Notes: a model not told the origin generated them from the sequence alone. DNA of 64,000 nucleotides from Bradyrhizobium sp. Arg816 (GCF_029989365.1 NZ_JAPRAQ010000002.1:434001-498000), one strand, 5' to 3'; positions 43,369 through 53,282 are shown, numbered from the stretch's first letter. Program-made: numbers and translations.

Positions 43369-45540
43369 TCAACGATCTCGCCGGCACCGACGCAAGAGGC
43401 CAGCCGCGACCGCAAAATGGCTCGACGAATCTTGGGTCATCTCGTCTATTTGCCGCCCCATGTCTTTTCGCGTCCCTTCAGCGAGCATCCACCCAAGGGG
43501 ATAAGTCCCCCCGTCGGCCCTCAGATCGAAACCGTCGAGCACTAATCCCCCAGCAGCCGCGACAGTGGCGCGATACTCCCGCTTTGCTTGCACCGCCGAA
43601 AGCTGGCGCAGCCCTTCGAGCGTAAGCACAGGTGAAATGAGAGAGCCGAACGTTGTTGCAGCAAATGCCGACCGAGTTCCGGGAGCGGACACATCGGGCG
43701 GACTATTCGAAGATACCGGTGTATTTCCAATCATCAACGCAACGGGTAACACTTTTGGCAAGCCAAGCGTCTCGGCTGCCGCATGCAGCGCTGCAACGGC
43801 TTCGGACGCGGATCTTGCGCCCGAGTTGTCAACGAATCCGCCATCGACGATCGCCGTGCCATGCCCTGCGGGTCCTTCGGGTGCAGGCAACCAGCCCGCC
43901 GGGCTTATCCCTGGAAATCGCGCGCTAAGTAAAACCGCCGTGCTTAGGCGCAGCGCGCGCGTGCCGAGCAGGACGCCCAGATCAGCTTTATCGGTATCGC
44001 CTCGAAAAAGCGGAACTGGACTCAACACAAGGCGCCTCGCATTTGGCGCATCCGTCGCGTTGAGCATCAACGATGGCACTCTCGTGGCGCCATCTCCACC
44101 CCAAAGCATCTCGAAGGGTTCGCCGAATGTGTCGTGCCCGGAAGCGTCTAGCCAAGCGCTCTCGAATGCTTTTTCAAGCGCCGTGGCGCGATCCTGTAGT
44201 AGGTCTAATCTAGTGATAGCGCCGAACGCATCACTGATGATCATGGAGCCTACCGCTGGTCCAAGCAAATCACGAGCGAGAACGGCGTCAGTGCAAGACC
44301 GCCAAGTCTGCGCACAAGGTTTCCCTGGGCTCGGCGAGTGCGCGGCGCGAGCGGCGAAAACGGCAGCACCTAAGCTTCCACCGGACACTCCACTAATTGC
44401 GAATACATGCTCAGAAAACTTCCCTTCACGATCCTGCAATGTACTGAGGATCGTCGCGGACCACCACGCGGCCCGAACGCCTCCTCCGTCAGCGTTCACG
44501 ACAAACACTGGATAGCAGGCACTAGATTCTGAGATTTCTTTACGACGTGCTTCAAGCCATGCCGTCGCCTGCTGCCGCAATCCTGTTGCTGGTGACGCGA
44601 TCCGTTGAGAGTCCAGCAGCCGAACTTCGCGAAGGTCGAAGGGACCCGTAAAGAACAGCCAAAGTAAAAGCATTGTAATTGAAGCTGGGAGAACACCTCT
44701 TACTGATCTGACTTTGCGGCTCCCAGCGAGTGTCCGCGCAACGAGATAAAGTAGAAAGGCCGCTCCAAGCCAAAAATTGAGTGCGACCTGAAGTACGGCG
44801 TATGACCCGATCGCCAAGCCCCAATTTACGGGACCAACTGCTACCAGTGCGGCACCAACAAGTGTAATGCAGGCCACAATCACGGCAAACCATTGTCTCG
44901 GCACTGACCGAGCATGACGCCATTCAATCAAGTCGGCAAAGATCAGTACCGCGACGGCAAAAAGAAACGGAATCGGCCAATAGTCTGTTATCCAGGCGAC
45001 GCACCCAACGGTGAAGGCGCTCAACACCATCCACCCTGCTGCATGCAAGCATGAAGCCCAACTAGCAGCCCACAAGAGGTGGCGGGAGCCGATTACCCAC
45101 GCTGGCACCGTTAGTGACCCAACGATGACGAACAGCCGCGTTGCCTCAGGCGCTTCATGCGCGAGGGCACCCGTTTCCTGAAGCACAACAATAGGTGCGA
45201 AACCGGCGATCAAGCCAACCAAACCGGGGACGTGGTAACCCGCGTATCGAGTAGCCGGGCGAGTGGGCAAATATCGAGTTAGGACAATAGCGGCCGTGAC
45301 GGTCGTTAGCACTGTCGTTACGGCTTGAGCCGCATACGCGTGATAACCTTTTCCAAATACTTCTACGTAAGAAGCCGCCGCGGCAACAGCATCGCGGCCT
45401 TGCTCCGTTTTGATCGCTATTAAGGCCAAAAGCACTGGAACTAGAAGAATGGGCCAACACCGCGCTAGGCCGCACACAACTGCTGGTAGATATTCCCAGC
45501 GAAATCGCACCCCATCGTTGACGGTTCGATTGTTTTTCAT
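43369..45540 (-). CDS. Membrane-anchored patatin-like phospholipase
   Basis: A 723-aa protein. Residues 20-300 hold about seven or eight membrane helices. Residues 340-700 form a patatin-like lipase domain with all three hallmarks: the oxyanion loop DGGGVR (351-356), the nucleophile elbow GVSGG (Ser386) and the Asp of DGGFVDNSG (Asp566). It should cleave phospholipids at the membrane. Patatin effectors of CBASS and related defence systems are usually soluble, so this fusion is unusual. It is divergent from the large STAND protein at 45840 across 299 bp. Base use is less GC-rich than that neighbour, suggesting a separate origin. Confidence 0.82.
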   Translation of the reverse strand: MKNNRTVNDGVRFRWEYLPAVVCGLARCWPILLVPVLLALIAIKTEQGRDAVAAAASYVEVFGKGYHAYAAQAVTTVLTTVTAAIVLTRYLPTRPATRYAGYHVPGLVGLIAGFAPIVVLQETGALAHEAPEATRLFVIVGSLTVPAWVIGSRHLLWAASWASCLHAAGWMVLSAFTVGCVAWITDYWPIPFLFAVAVLIFADLIEWRHARSVPRQWFAVIVACITLVGAALVAVGPVNWGLAIGSYAVLQVALNFWLGAAFLLYLVARTLAGSRKVRSVRGVLPASITMLLLWLFFTGPFDLREVRLLDSQRIASPATGLRQQATAWLEARRKEISESSACYPVFVVNADGGGVRAAWWSATILSTLQDREGKFSEHVFAISGVSGGSLGAAVFAARAAHSPSPGKPCAQTWRSCTDAVLARDLLGPAVGSMIISDAFGAITRLDLLQDRATALEKAFESAWLDASGHDTFGEPFEMLWGGDGATRVPSLMLNATDAPNARRLVLSPVPLFRGDTDKADLGVLLGTRALRLSTAVLLSARFPGISPAGWLPAPEGPAGHGTAIVDGGFVDNSGARSASEAVAALHAAAETLGLPKVLPVALMIGNTPVSSNSPPDVSAPGTRSAFAATTFGSLISPVLTLEGLRQLSAVQAKREYRATVAAAGGLVLDGFDLRADGGTYPLGWMLAEGTRKDMGRQIDEMTQDSSSHFAVAAGLLRRCRRDR

Positions 45541-45839
45541 AATGAGCTATCCAGGCTCACACTTACCCCTCCCCCAAAATACTCGCTCTGGTCGCATTCC
45601 CGCAAGTCGGTTGTCACCAATCTATTCGTTGCGCCAGGCGCACGCCAACTCTGGCACCCGCTGCGCCATGCCGTCGACCTAGTCCGAGAGCAGCTGAAGG
45701 GGCTGGATAGCCTAGTCCGCCCCAAAACGTTGTGCGAGCGCCCGCGCTTCCCCTACCCTACGACTGACCCTATAAGCACTTATTGCGCGCCCAGCGAATC
45801 TGACGCTGACGGCAGGCGCCGCAGGAATGACACACGCAT
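45541..45839. other. Divergent intergenic region
   Basis: 299 bp between the patatin-like and STAND genes; it must contain both promoters. A plus-frame stretch around 45600-45720 reads as a plausible protein fragment (LFVAPGARQLWHPLRHAV), perhaps a gene remnant. The region directly before 45840 has AGGA about 15 nt upstream of the ATG, a weak ribosome binding site. Confidence 0.35.
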
Positions 45840-48800
45840 ATGGCGCGATCGCGTAAGACCCAGTCCTCGAAGTCTCCATCCAAGAGCAAGAAAACCACCG
45901 CCAAGAAATCCGAAGCGCTGGGGGCCAAGCGCACACGCACGCCTCGCCGTGTCGATGACGCGTCCGCCGTCGCCAGTCCGGCCGCGGCCGGACCTTCCGG
46001 CGCTCTGCTGGAGGGGCACGTCGGCGCGCAGTATCTACTGCCCCTGCTGTCGGGTGGTGAGGCGCGCGGACTTCCGGGCGTCGTGGTCACACGCGTGGCG
46101 TTCCAACGAGCCAGCCTCGGCCACCCCATGGACGACGTCATCATCACCGGCCATGACCGTCAAGGACGCCCGGCCACACTCGAACTGCAGGCGAAGCGCA
46201 CGATTGCCTTCACGGCCAGCGACACGGTCTTCGCCGACGTGGTCGCGCTGGCCTGCCAGACAGCGACCAAGCCGGAGTTCAACACGACGCGCTATGAGCT
46301 CGCGGTGGCGATCGGGCGCACGTCCACCAAGATCGAGCAGCACGTCCAGAATGTGCTGAAGTGGGCACGCGAGTACCAGGACGCCGAAGGATTTTTCGGT
46401 CGACTGACGCAGCCCGGTGCCGCGCACCAGGAGATGCGCGATTTCGTCGAAGCATTCCGCGGTCACATGCGCACGGCCGGCGCGGCGCATGACGACGCGG
46501 CCGTGTGGCGATTGCTGTCTCACCTCCAGGTGTTGGCGTTCGACTTCGAGCAGCCCGGCTCGGCTTGCGCGCAACTGGCCCGCGAGCGCTGCGCGCTGAT
46601 ACTTGCGCCCCAGGACGCGGGGCGCGCGGGCGAACTATGGGACTCGCTGCAACAGATCGCGCTGCATGTCGATGCCGCTGGCGGAGACCTGGACGCCACC
46701 ATGCTCCGCGAGCGACTCACCGCCGAGCGCGCCTTCCGGCTGGCTGGCGACCGCCGCTTGCATCTAGCGCGCGAGCGGCTTGCCGAAGCCGCGGAGAACA
46801 CGCTCGCCACCATCGGCTCCCACGTGCACGGTGTGGCTATCGATCGTAGCGGTCGTGTTGCCGCAGCACTCGATGCGCTTGAGCAGGCCCGGTACCTCGA
46901 AATCCGAGGCGCCGGCGGCGTCGGCAAGTCCGGGGTGCTGAAGGATCTAGCGCAGCGCATCGGTGTCGAGTCCCGCCTTGTGGTCGTCGCACCGCATCGT
47001 GTCCCGGCCGGCGGATGGGCAGCGCTGCAGGCGCAGCTCGGTTGCGACGCGAACGCGCGCGAGTTCCTGACCGACCTAGCGGGTGACGGCGGCGGCACGC
47101 TGTTTATCGACGGCCTCGACCGCTTCGACGACCCCGGGCAGCGGGCAACCGTCGCGGATCTGATTGGTGCCGTGGCTCAGGTGCGAGGTTTTCGCATCGT
47201 TGTCACGGCGCGATTGGACTTCGACGCCGATGCGCGCGCGTGGCTGCCGGCGCAGGCACTGCAGGATCTCGGCGAAGCGCCACCGCTGGTCATCGAGGAG
47301 CTCGACGACGATGAGGTGACTTGGCTTCGGGAGGCCAACCCTGCGCTCGCCGCGTTGCTACGGCCCGGGCATCCAGCTAAGAAGCTCGTACGCAACCTGT
47401 ATCGCCTGAATCGGCTGGCGCGCAGTGTGCCTGCTGGAGGTGCCGCGCCGTTCAGCGAAGCGCAGATGGCATGGCAGTGGTGGACGACGGGTGATGGCGC
47501 GGATGCAACAGGTCGCTTGGTACGGCGCCGTGCACTTCGGTCACTGGCCGTGCATTCGCTGGCTTCGTCGGCTCCGATGGACACCAGCACGTCACCGGCG
47601 GAGGCGGTCACAGCGCTGACCAAAAGCGGATCACTCCGTGCGCTCAGCTCGGTTCGCGTCGAGCCCGAGCATGATGTGCTGCGCGACTGGGCGATCGGTT
47701 GCCTGCTGTATGAGGAGCCGGAGCACGTCACCGTAATCGAGCTGGGGAGCCCGGCGCCGGTGCGTCTCTTGCGCGGCGTGGAACTCGCTGCCCGGTTGCA
47801 CACAGAGTTGGGCAGCGATGCGACGGCATGGCGTGCCCTGCTCGATCGGGTGAGCGCGCCCGGCGTGCACGGCTCATGGAGACGTGTTGTCTTGCTCGCA
47901 CTTGCGCGTTCGGAGCGCGCGGACGAAGTCCTGAATCGCTGCTTGCCGGCACTGGCCGCGAACAACGCCGAGCTGCTTGCCGATCTGATCCGCGCGGCCA
48001 TCACCGTCGACTCCCAACCGGCCGCGCCACTCCTAGCAGCGAGTGGTGTCGACACAACTCAGTTCACCGACGATATCGTCGCGCCTCGCGGTACGGCGTG
48101 GCTCAACTTGATCATCTGGTCGGTCACGATCGGAGACCAGCTGCCCCACGCCGCGGTGCCGCTGTTCGTCGGCCTCTACGGGCGCTGGTGCATCGCTTAT
48201 GCGGGCCGTGATGCGTTGTCGCCACTACTGGTTCAGCGCCTGTATACGTGGCTGGTCGAGGTCGAGGCGAAGAACCACCCGACGGGGCCCGACTTCAAGA
48301 CTTGGATGGCTGCCAGAACCGCACCCGGATTGTCGATGACGGAGGCGCAGGAGCGCGACCTTCGAATGACCTTTCTTGCGTGGTGCAAGCTGCGCCCGAC
48401 CGACGCCGGGTCGTATCTCCAGAGCGTGGCCGCCCATCCGCATCGGCACGCTCTATTCCGCGAGCTGCTGTCGTTTATTGGCACTGCGCCCTATGCGGCG
48501 CCCCAAGCCGTGGCTGACCTATTCCTGCAAGCACTACCCGAAGGGGACTCCGACGAAGACGGTCAACGGTCGCGGGACGTGTTCTCGAGATGGGACTTGG
48601 ATTATTTTCCAGCATCGCCGGCGCGCGCGCCATTCTTTGATCTGCTTCAGGCGAACAAGGAGGAAGGGCTGCGGCTGGTGCGCGGTGTCATCGCGCACGC
48701 TGTACGGCAGCGCTCTCGCGGCAGAGAGCCAGGCGACGACCGCATCGAGATTCCACTTCCTAGCGGCCGGCGCTCGTTCCCCTGGCGCCAATCCTACATG

Positions 48801-51131
48801 TGGTCACGCTCGCAGGACGCCTATATCGGCGCGTCGGCGCTAATGGCCTTGGAAGCGTGGGCGCACCTGCTCATCGAACGCGGGGAGCCCGCGCAGGCCG
48901 TGATCGATGACGTGCTGGGCCCCGAAGGATCCCCGGCGGCCTACCTACTCGTTGCGGTCGACGTGATGCTGTCGCAATGGCCCAAGACGCGAGAGTGCCT
49001 GTGGCCGTTCGCGGCATCGGCCGAGTTGCTGGCGATGGATCGTCAGCGGTACGGCCACGACTTCATCAATGCCAATGGCATCTCCGCCGGCTGGGTGCAC
49101 CCGGAACCCGCCAGCGCGGTTCGGCTGGACAGCTTGCTGCGGCGCCCTTCACGACGCACGCCACTCGACTTCTTGCTCAGCCACTACGGGGTATATGGGC
49201 CCGCAGACGTACGCGAAGCGATGGAGAAGGTGCTGGGGGACGAGGCGGCACGAATCGGGGCGCCGGATAGTGAAAGCCGCGCAATGGCTGATCCGAAGTT
49301 CGCCGCCATGAGCGCGCTGAATCAGCTCAATCCTGCGAACTATGTGCAGGGTACGGACGACAGCGGCCGCTCAATCATAGAGTACGTGGCGCCTGCCGAC
49401 GAAGGACGGCTAGCCCGCGAGTTCGCGGAGCAGGCGCAGCTTGGAGGCGACGCGGTTGCGATTCAATTGCAGATCATGCGAGCCCTCACCGACCCCCCCT
49501 GTTCCGCTGAGCTTCTTGAGCGGGGTGTACGCTGGGCGACACGCGACGCGTCAGCGTCGCAGGACGATCCGGACAAAGACGAGCAGGAGCGGATCGAGCG
49601 CACGCGGTTCATCGTCGCCGCACTGGTGATGCGCGATGGATCGCTGGAGCTGAAGGCCGCGCATGGTGATTGGGCGCGCGCCCAGTTGACGCAAGCGGCG
49701 AAGCGCGAGGCGAACGACCGCGGGTCCCTGCAGCAACTGCAATTCAACGCGGCCGCGATCGCGGCCGTAGGGTTCCTGTCCGCATACCGCGACGGTCTTG
49801 ATCCCGCGGACCTTTCTCTTCTGCTTCACCTGGCCGCCAGACCAGATACGGGTATGGCAGCGGTGCTCCGCGCCGAGGTGGCAGCGGCGCGCCAATTGCG
49901 CCTGGAACTCACACGATCACTGGTTCGCCTTGGCTTGGTATCCGCCATCCATGCCCTCCGACAACGAGACGACAGCGACTTCGGCAACATTGCCGACTAT
50001 CCTGCGCGCTATGAAGCGCAAGAGACGGCCCGCAAGGAGGCCGAGCAGACGAGGCTGCAGAGCGCGGTCGACGCAGAACTGCGCTGGCTCGCAAGCGATG
50101 GGCCAGAGCCGGGATGGCCTGAACTGCCCGATCCGTACCCGCCAAAAGAGCGACGCAGAATCTCGCTGGGCAGCGCGCGGCCGCGACAGAAACGATCCCC
50201 TACTCGACCACGCGTTTTCGCGCTGCATGCGCCAGCAGCGGCTGCATGGTTGTCGCTCGCAGTCGCACTCTGGCGAGTGAATCGTCCCGATCTGCTGTGC
50301 GCATTGGTGCGGCATTGCTGGCCCTGGACCGGCGGCGCGAATGGTGCGGGTTGTGAGCCAGATCAGGAGCCTGGCGAGCGTGCATTCGAATGGAACGACG
50401 CGTATTTCGCAGCCGCACTCGCGTGCGCGGTCTCGATCGGAGACGCGGGCATCAAAGAGTATGTGCTCGATCCCCTCGCCCAATTGCCAGAAGAGCGTTT
50501 CTTCGATGCAGCGGAGGCCGTGCTGCATGCATTGGATCAGCTGTGGCTGAACGACGGCGCGTTATCGGACAGCACAGCCGTATCGATCCGTGAGGGGCTG
50601 GCGCAGCGGCTCGTGGCGACCTCGTCATGGCGCCGCCTCGCATCCGAGCGGTCTGCGGGTGCAAGCCTTCACATTGCTGGAGCGATTGCCGCGATGTTCA
50701 TGGGGCAGCACGAAATTGGACGAGGGCCACGCTGCTACGTCACCCCCCTTGGAGCCGCCCGCGCTGACTCGCTCCTGCCTATGCTCACGCAATTGACCGA
50801 GCAGGCAGCGGCGTCCACGTTTGTCGCTGTCGCGTTCCTCGGACTGCTGGAGATCGAGTCGCACACGAATCGACTGACGTTCATCGCCGGTGCGGTGGCG
50901 GCGTGGTGGCGGGTTCAGGGCGCAAATTCCGAGTTCTGGATTGATCACGGGATCGGGCGGCGCCTGTGCGAATGGATCGACAAGGCAGTGTTCGGCGCGC
51001 CCGTCTCGCCGGCGGTGCTAGACGGTGCGGAACTCACCACAATCGTCGACATCCTGATGCAATGCGGCACGCCGTTGGCGAGCGCGCTTGAGGAGCGCAT
51101 CGCCGCTCGCCGAAAGGCAGGCGCCGGCTGA
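45840..51131 (+). CDS. Large STAND NTPase with N-terminal nuclease-like domain; candidate Avs-type antiphage protein
   Basis: A 1763-aa protein. Residues 1-50 are a Lys/Ser/Ala linker. Residues 54-210 look like a PD-(D/E)xK, Cap4-like nuclease: GALLEGHVGAQYLLPLL, Asp98/Asp99 in MDDVII, then Glu115-x-Gln117-x-Lys119 in LELQAKR. Residues 330-640 form a P-loop STAND ATPase with Walker A GAGGVGKS (357-364), Walker B LFIDGLDRF (Asp424, Asp427), IVVTARLDFD and EHDVLRDWAIG. About 1100 residues of helical, repeat-like sequence follow, as in sensor regions. Effector-ATPase-sensor order and size match Avs defence proteins that sense phage terminase or portal. Very GC-rich. The ATG at 45840 is the first in frame. 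Confidence 0.72.
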   Translation: MARSRKTQSSKSPSKSKKTTAKKSEALGAKRTRTPRRVDDASAVASPAAAGPSGALLEGHVGAQYLLPLLSGGEARGLPGVVVTRVAFQRASLGHPMDDVIITGHDRQGRPATLELQAKRTIAFTASDTVFADVVALACQTATKPEFNTTRYELAVAIGRTSTKIEQHVQNVLKWAREYQDAEGFFGRLTQPGAAHQEMRDFVEAFRGHMRTAGAAHDDAAVWRLLSHLQVLAFDFEQPGSACAQLARERCALILAPQDAGRAGELWDSLQQIALHVDAAGGDLDATMLRERLTAERAFRLAGDRRLHLARERLAEAAENTLATIGSHVHGVAIDRSGRVAAALDALEQARYLEIRGAGGVGKSGVLKDLAQRIGVESRLVVVAPHRVPAGGWAALQAQLGCDANAREFLTDLAGDGGGTLFIDGLDRFDDPGQRATVADLIGAVAQVRGFRIVVTARLDFDADARAWLPAQALQDLGEAPPLVIEELDDDEVTWLREANPALAALLRPGHPAKKLVRNLYRLNRLARSVPAGGAAPFSEAQMAWQWWTTGDGADATGRLVRRRALRSLAVHSLASSAPMDTSTSPAEAVTALTKSGSLRALSSVRVEPEHDVLRDWAIGCLLYEEPEHVTVIELGSPAPVRLLRGVELAARLHTELGSDATAWRALLDRVSAPGVHGSWRRVVLLALARSERADEVLNRCLPALAANNAELLADLIRAAITVDSQPAAPLLAASGVDTTQFTDDIVAPRGTAWLNLIIWSVTIGDQLPHAAVPLFVGLYGRWCIAYAGRDALSPLLVQRLYTWLVEVEAKNHPTGPDFKTWMAARTAPGLSMTEAQERDLRMTFLAWCKLRPTDAGSYLQSVAAHPHRHALFRELLSFIGTAPYAAPQAVADLFLQALPEGDSDEDGQRSRDVFSRWDLDYFPASPARAPFFDLLQANKEEGLRLVRGVIAHAVRQRSRGREPGDDRIEIPLPSGRRSFPWRQSYMWSRSQDAYIGASALMALEAWAHLLIERGEPAQAVIDDVLGPEGSPAAYLLVAVDVMLSQWPKTRECLWPFAASAELLAMDRQRYGHDFINANGISAGWVHPEPASAVRLDSLLRRPSRRTPLDFLLSHYGVYGPADVREAMEKVLGDEAARIGAPDSESRAMADPKFAAMSALNQLNPANYVQGTDDSGRSIIEYVAPADEGRLAREFAEQAQLGGDAVAIQLQIMRALTDPPCSAELLERGVRWATRDASASQDDPDKDEQERIERTRFIVAALVMRDGSLELKAAHGDWARAQLTQAAKREANDRGSLQQLQFNAAAIAAVGFLSAYRDGLDPADLSLLLHLAARPDTGMAAVLRAEVAAARQLRLELTRSLVRLGLVSAIHALRQRDDSDFGNIADYPARYEAQETARKEAEQTRLQSAVDAELRWLASDGPEPGWPELPDPYPPKERRRISLGSARPRQKRSPTRPRVFALHAPAAAAWLSLAVALWRVNRPDLLCALVRHCWPWTGGANGAGCEPDQEPGERAFEWNDAYFAAALACAVSIGDAGIKEYVLDPLAQLPEERFFDAAEAVLHALDQLWLNDGALSDSTAVSIREGLAQRLVATSSWRRLASERSAGASLHIAGAIAAMFMGQHEIGRGPRCYVTPLGAARADSLLPMLTQLTEQAAASTFVAVAFLGLLEIESHTNRLTFIAGAVAAWWRVQGANSEFWIDHGIGRRLCEWIDKAVFGAPVSPAVLDGAELTTIVDILMQCGTPLASALEERIAARRKAGAG

Positions 51132-51479
51132 ATTCTGAACCATCAGTGTGGGGCATCGCCGAACCGGGCCACGCTGTGGTCCAGCCCCGTACCGCCCACC
51201 GTCGCTGTCAGCGGCTCGCAGGCCAGAAGAGCAATCCTGACTGAGACCTGACCGCACGATACATGCCGAGAGCCCCCACTCGGTTGATTGCCTGGAACCT
51301 CGACTCCTCAGAGCGACAGGATTACCTCCGTCATCGCCATAGCGTTGAAGATCGCAAGCAGCTGTGCCCAACAAAGAACAGACCAGCTAGCACACCGACA
51401 GCCAGAGGGAAGACAAGGTGGAAGCATTGCATTGCAACACCCCTAGAGCACGTGGCTATCACCTCACAGTGCTGACGCA
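51132..51479. other. Interval without a supported gene
   Basis: About 350 bp after the STAND gene. ORFs such as 51263-51475 show no motif. It probably contains decayed upstream parts of the metallophosphoesterase pseudogene that follows. Confidence 0.35.
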
Positions 51480-51832
51480 ATGGCTTATAGCACGAAGCAT
51501 CACCCCGGGAGAAAAGCCCGCCAAGGCCACCTTCATAGCCAGAAGGTTACGCCATACACGGACTACAATGGCACGCGGTACGGCATCGATACTGGTGCGT
51601 GGCCGACACCAACCACAAGGCATTTCTCGATTACAACAGAAGATGGCCCGAAGAATCGGGTGAGCGGCTTCGCCGTTCTCAAGTTCAAGGACGGTATCGC
51701 CTGATGCAGCCTGAACTCGTGTCTGTTTGGGACGACAAGAGCGTCCAATTGGAGACCTCATCCGTGGCTAAGAAGGGCGAATATTACCAGGTCACAGACG
51801 GCGAGTGGATCGTGGTGCCGAGAATCATTTAG
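51480..51832 (+). pseudogene. Metallophosphoesterase C-terminal remnant with frameshift
   Basis: Frame 1 encodes VTPYTDYNGTRYGIDTGAW and later SGFAVLKFKDG, the closing strands of calcineurin-like Ser/Thr phosphatases (the GIDTGA motif). It then stops. A second frame continues as RLMQPELVSVWDDKSVQ to the stop at 51832. Removing two bases (AT at about 51691) joins them as FKDGRLMQPEL. The N-terminal catalytic part is missing, so the gene is dead. Confidence 0.65.
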
Positions 51833-51853
51833 CGCACTCTTTCTCGACGGCCC

Positions 51854-52437
51854 TCACCATATTGGGAGCCATTGTTGATACCCGGCTGCTGTAAGATGAA
51901 TGCCGTCCTTTGTGGGGGTGTCTTCCGAAAAGTTCAAGCTGACAAATGGAACGCGACGTTCAGAGGCAATTTTTGCTCTCCCCTCAATTGGTGATAGCCC
52001 GACCAGAACGAGTTTTCGGGTTGGGATCGCGTCAAGTAGGTTGCGATAGTCAGACTCAAATGTCTGATTGATGGCGAGAGCGTCATTGGCGCCGATCGCC
52101 ACGACGACAAGAAATATGAGGCCGAAAAGCCCTTCACCACTTTTGCGTACGAGACGGCCGTTGCGCCCCCTATGCCGGCATTGGCGAGATGTCCGCACAA
52201 GGCAGATGGTAGCCAAGCGCCTTCGGTAAGGCTATCGCCAACAAAAACAATCGGCTGAGTTGCTTGTGCGATCTGACTCTTGATCGCGAATGTTCTGACC
52301 TGAATCCGATCATTCTGAAGACTGACCATGTCCGCTAACAGGTTCAGCCTACTGCTGATGCTGTTCACGCGCTCATAGGCCCAGCCGAAACCGGCAAGAG
52401 CGACCACTAAGCAGGCAATTGCAATGGCTCGGTTCAT
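51854..52437 (-). pseudogene. SGNH/GDSL hydrolase, frameshifted
   Basis: Two overlapping minus frames together make one GDSL hydrolase. The first (ATG 52437) has a membrane anchor (IAIACLVVALAGFGWAY) and block I VFVGDSLTEGAW with the nucleophile Ser, then Gly-rich GGATAV. After about 52150 the frame is lost. The second frame supplies block III VVVAIGANDAL and block V DGIHLTAAGYQQW with the catalytic Asp/His. One frameshift in 52110-52170 breaks it. In life it would be an anchored esterase. Confidence 0.7.
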
Positions 52438-52683
52438 TTCCGAGCGATACCACCACAGTCCTACTGAGAGCAACCAAGAGATGCGCGCAAGTCACAAGGT
52501 GGCGGGTGCACTCGCCACACACCAAACTAGCCTCGCCAGCGCGTCCTCGGCCCTTCGGAACATCCACAGGCGGAGGCCGCGAGCGCGCGGTTGCTTCCAC
52601 GGTGGAATGCGAGGCGTAATGGTGCAGCAAAGCAATTCACGACCTTCGCTATACCCACTACTCCGGGCGCTTTAGTAATGAAC

Positions 52684-52713
52684 AAGGGCCGCTGCTCCAA
52701 GACAGCGGCCCTT
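52684..52713 (-). terminator. Terminator of csbD-like gene
   Basis: AAGGGCCGCTG (52684-52694) and CAGCGGCCCTT (52703-52713) form an 11-bp perfect stem with an 8-nt loop, 26 bp after the csbD-like stop. Read on the minus strand it is followed by GTTCATT. Confidence 0.6.
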
Positions 52714-52739
52714 CGGACTTCAACCAGCAATGTCCGTCA

Positions 52740-52943
52740 TCACCATTTTTGGCGACCGTACCATTCATCCACTTCCTTTTGCGCCTGATCCTTGGCGTAG
52801 CCGTACCGTTGCTGCAATCTCCCTTCGAGTTGCTCTTGCTTCCCGTTGATCACATCAAGATCATCGTCGGTAAGCTTGCCCCACTGTTCCTTCACTTTGC
52901 CCTTCATCTGCTTCCAGTTGCCTTCAACGCGGTTCCAGTCCAT
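52740..52943 (-). CDS. CsbD family stress-response protein
   Basis: A 67-aa hydrophilic protein of the CsbD family: MDWNRVEGNWKQMKGKVKEQWGKLTDDDLDVINGKQEQLEGRLQQRYGYAKDQAQKEVDEW. These small proteins accumulate under general stress; their molecular role is unclear. A strong AAGGAGGAG precedes the ATG at 52943 (the frame opens at 52976). An EcfG-type promoter lies just upstream (52975-53000), consistent with control by the general stress response. Confidence 0.9.
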   Translation of the reverse strand: MDWNRVEGNWKQMKGKVKEQWGKLTDDDLDVINGKQEQLEGRLQQRYGYAKDQAQKEVDEWYGRQKW

Positions 52944-52974
52944 GGCGCTCCTCCTTGAACGACTAAGATCGATC

Positions 52975-53000
52975 AACGGAGCTCCCCGACGCTTGGTTCC
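52975..53000 (-). promoter_or_regulatory. EcfG-type general stress promoter
   Basis: On the minus strand GGAAC (52996-53000), 17 bp, then CGTT (52975-52978) match the EcfG consensus GGAAC-N16/17-CGTT of alphaproteobacteria. It sits 32 bp upstream of the csbD-like start codon in the right orientation, and csbD-like genes are known members of stress regulons. Confidence 0.65.
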
Positions 53001-53282
53001 TCGGTGACGATAGCGTCAATCAGGCGCGGGCGCAGTGTCTAAAAGTGGACCGACGCGCCGACGGTATGATGCGCCGCCAGGCCGACGACTTCACCGATCT
53101 CGTCGAGCTGCAATCCAAGCACCGCCGCGACCCGTCCAAACGCCCCGGCCCGCGTGACCGCGGCGATACTCGAGCCCCAACCGGTGGGCACGGCCTCGGC
53201 CCGGCCCAACGCAGACGCTATTGCTTGCACGCCCGCAACAGTTGTAAATAATCGGTACCTTCATTTTGAGAAGGAAACCAAA

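Noticed and set aside
45840..51131. Calling the large protein a specific named Avs type
   Set aside because: Sequence motifs support the architecture, but type assignment needs profile or structure comparison.
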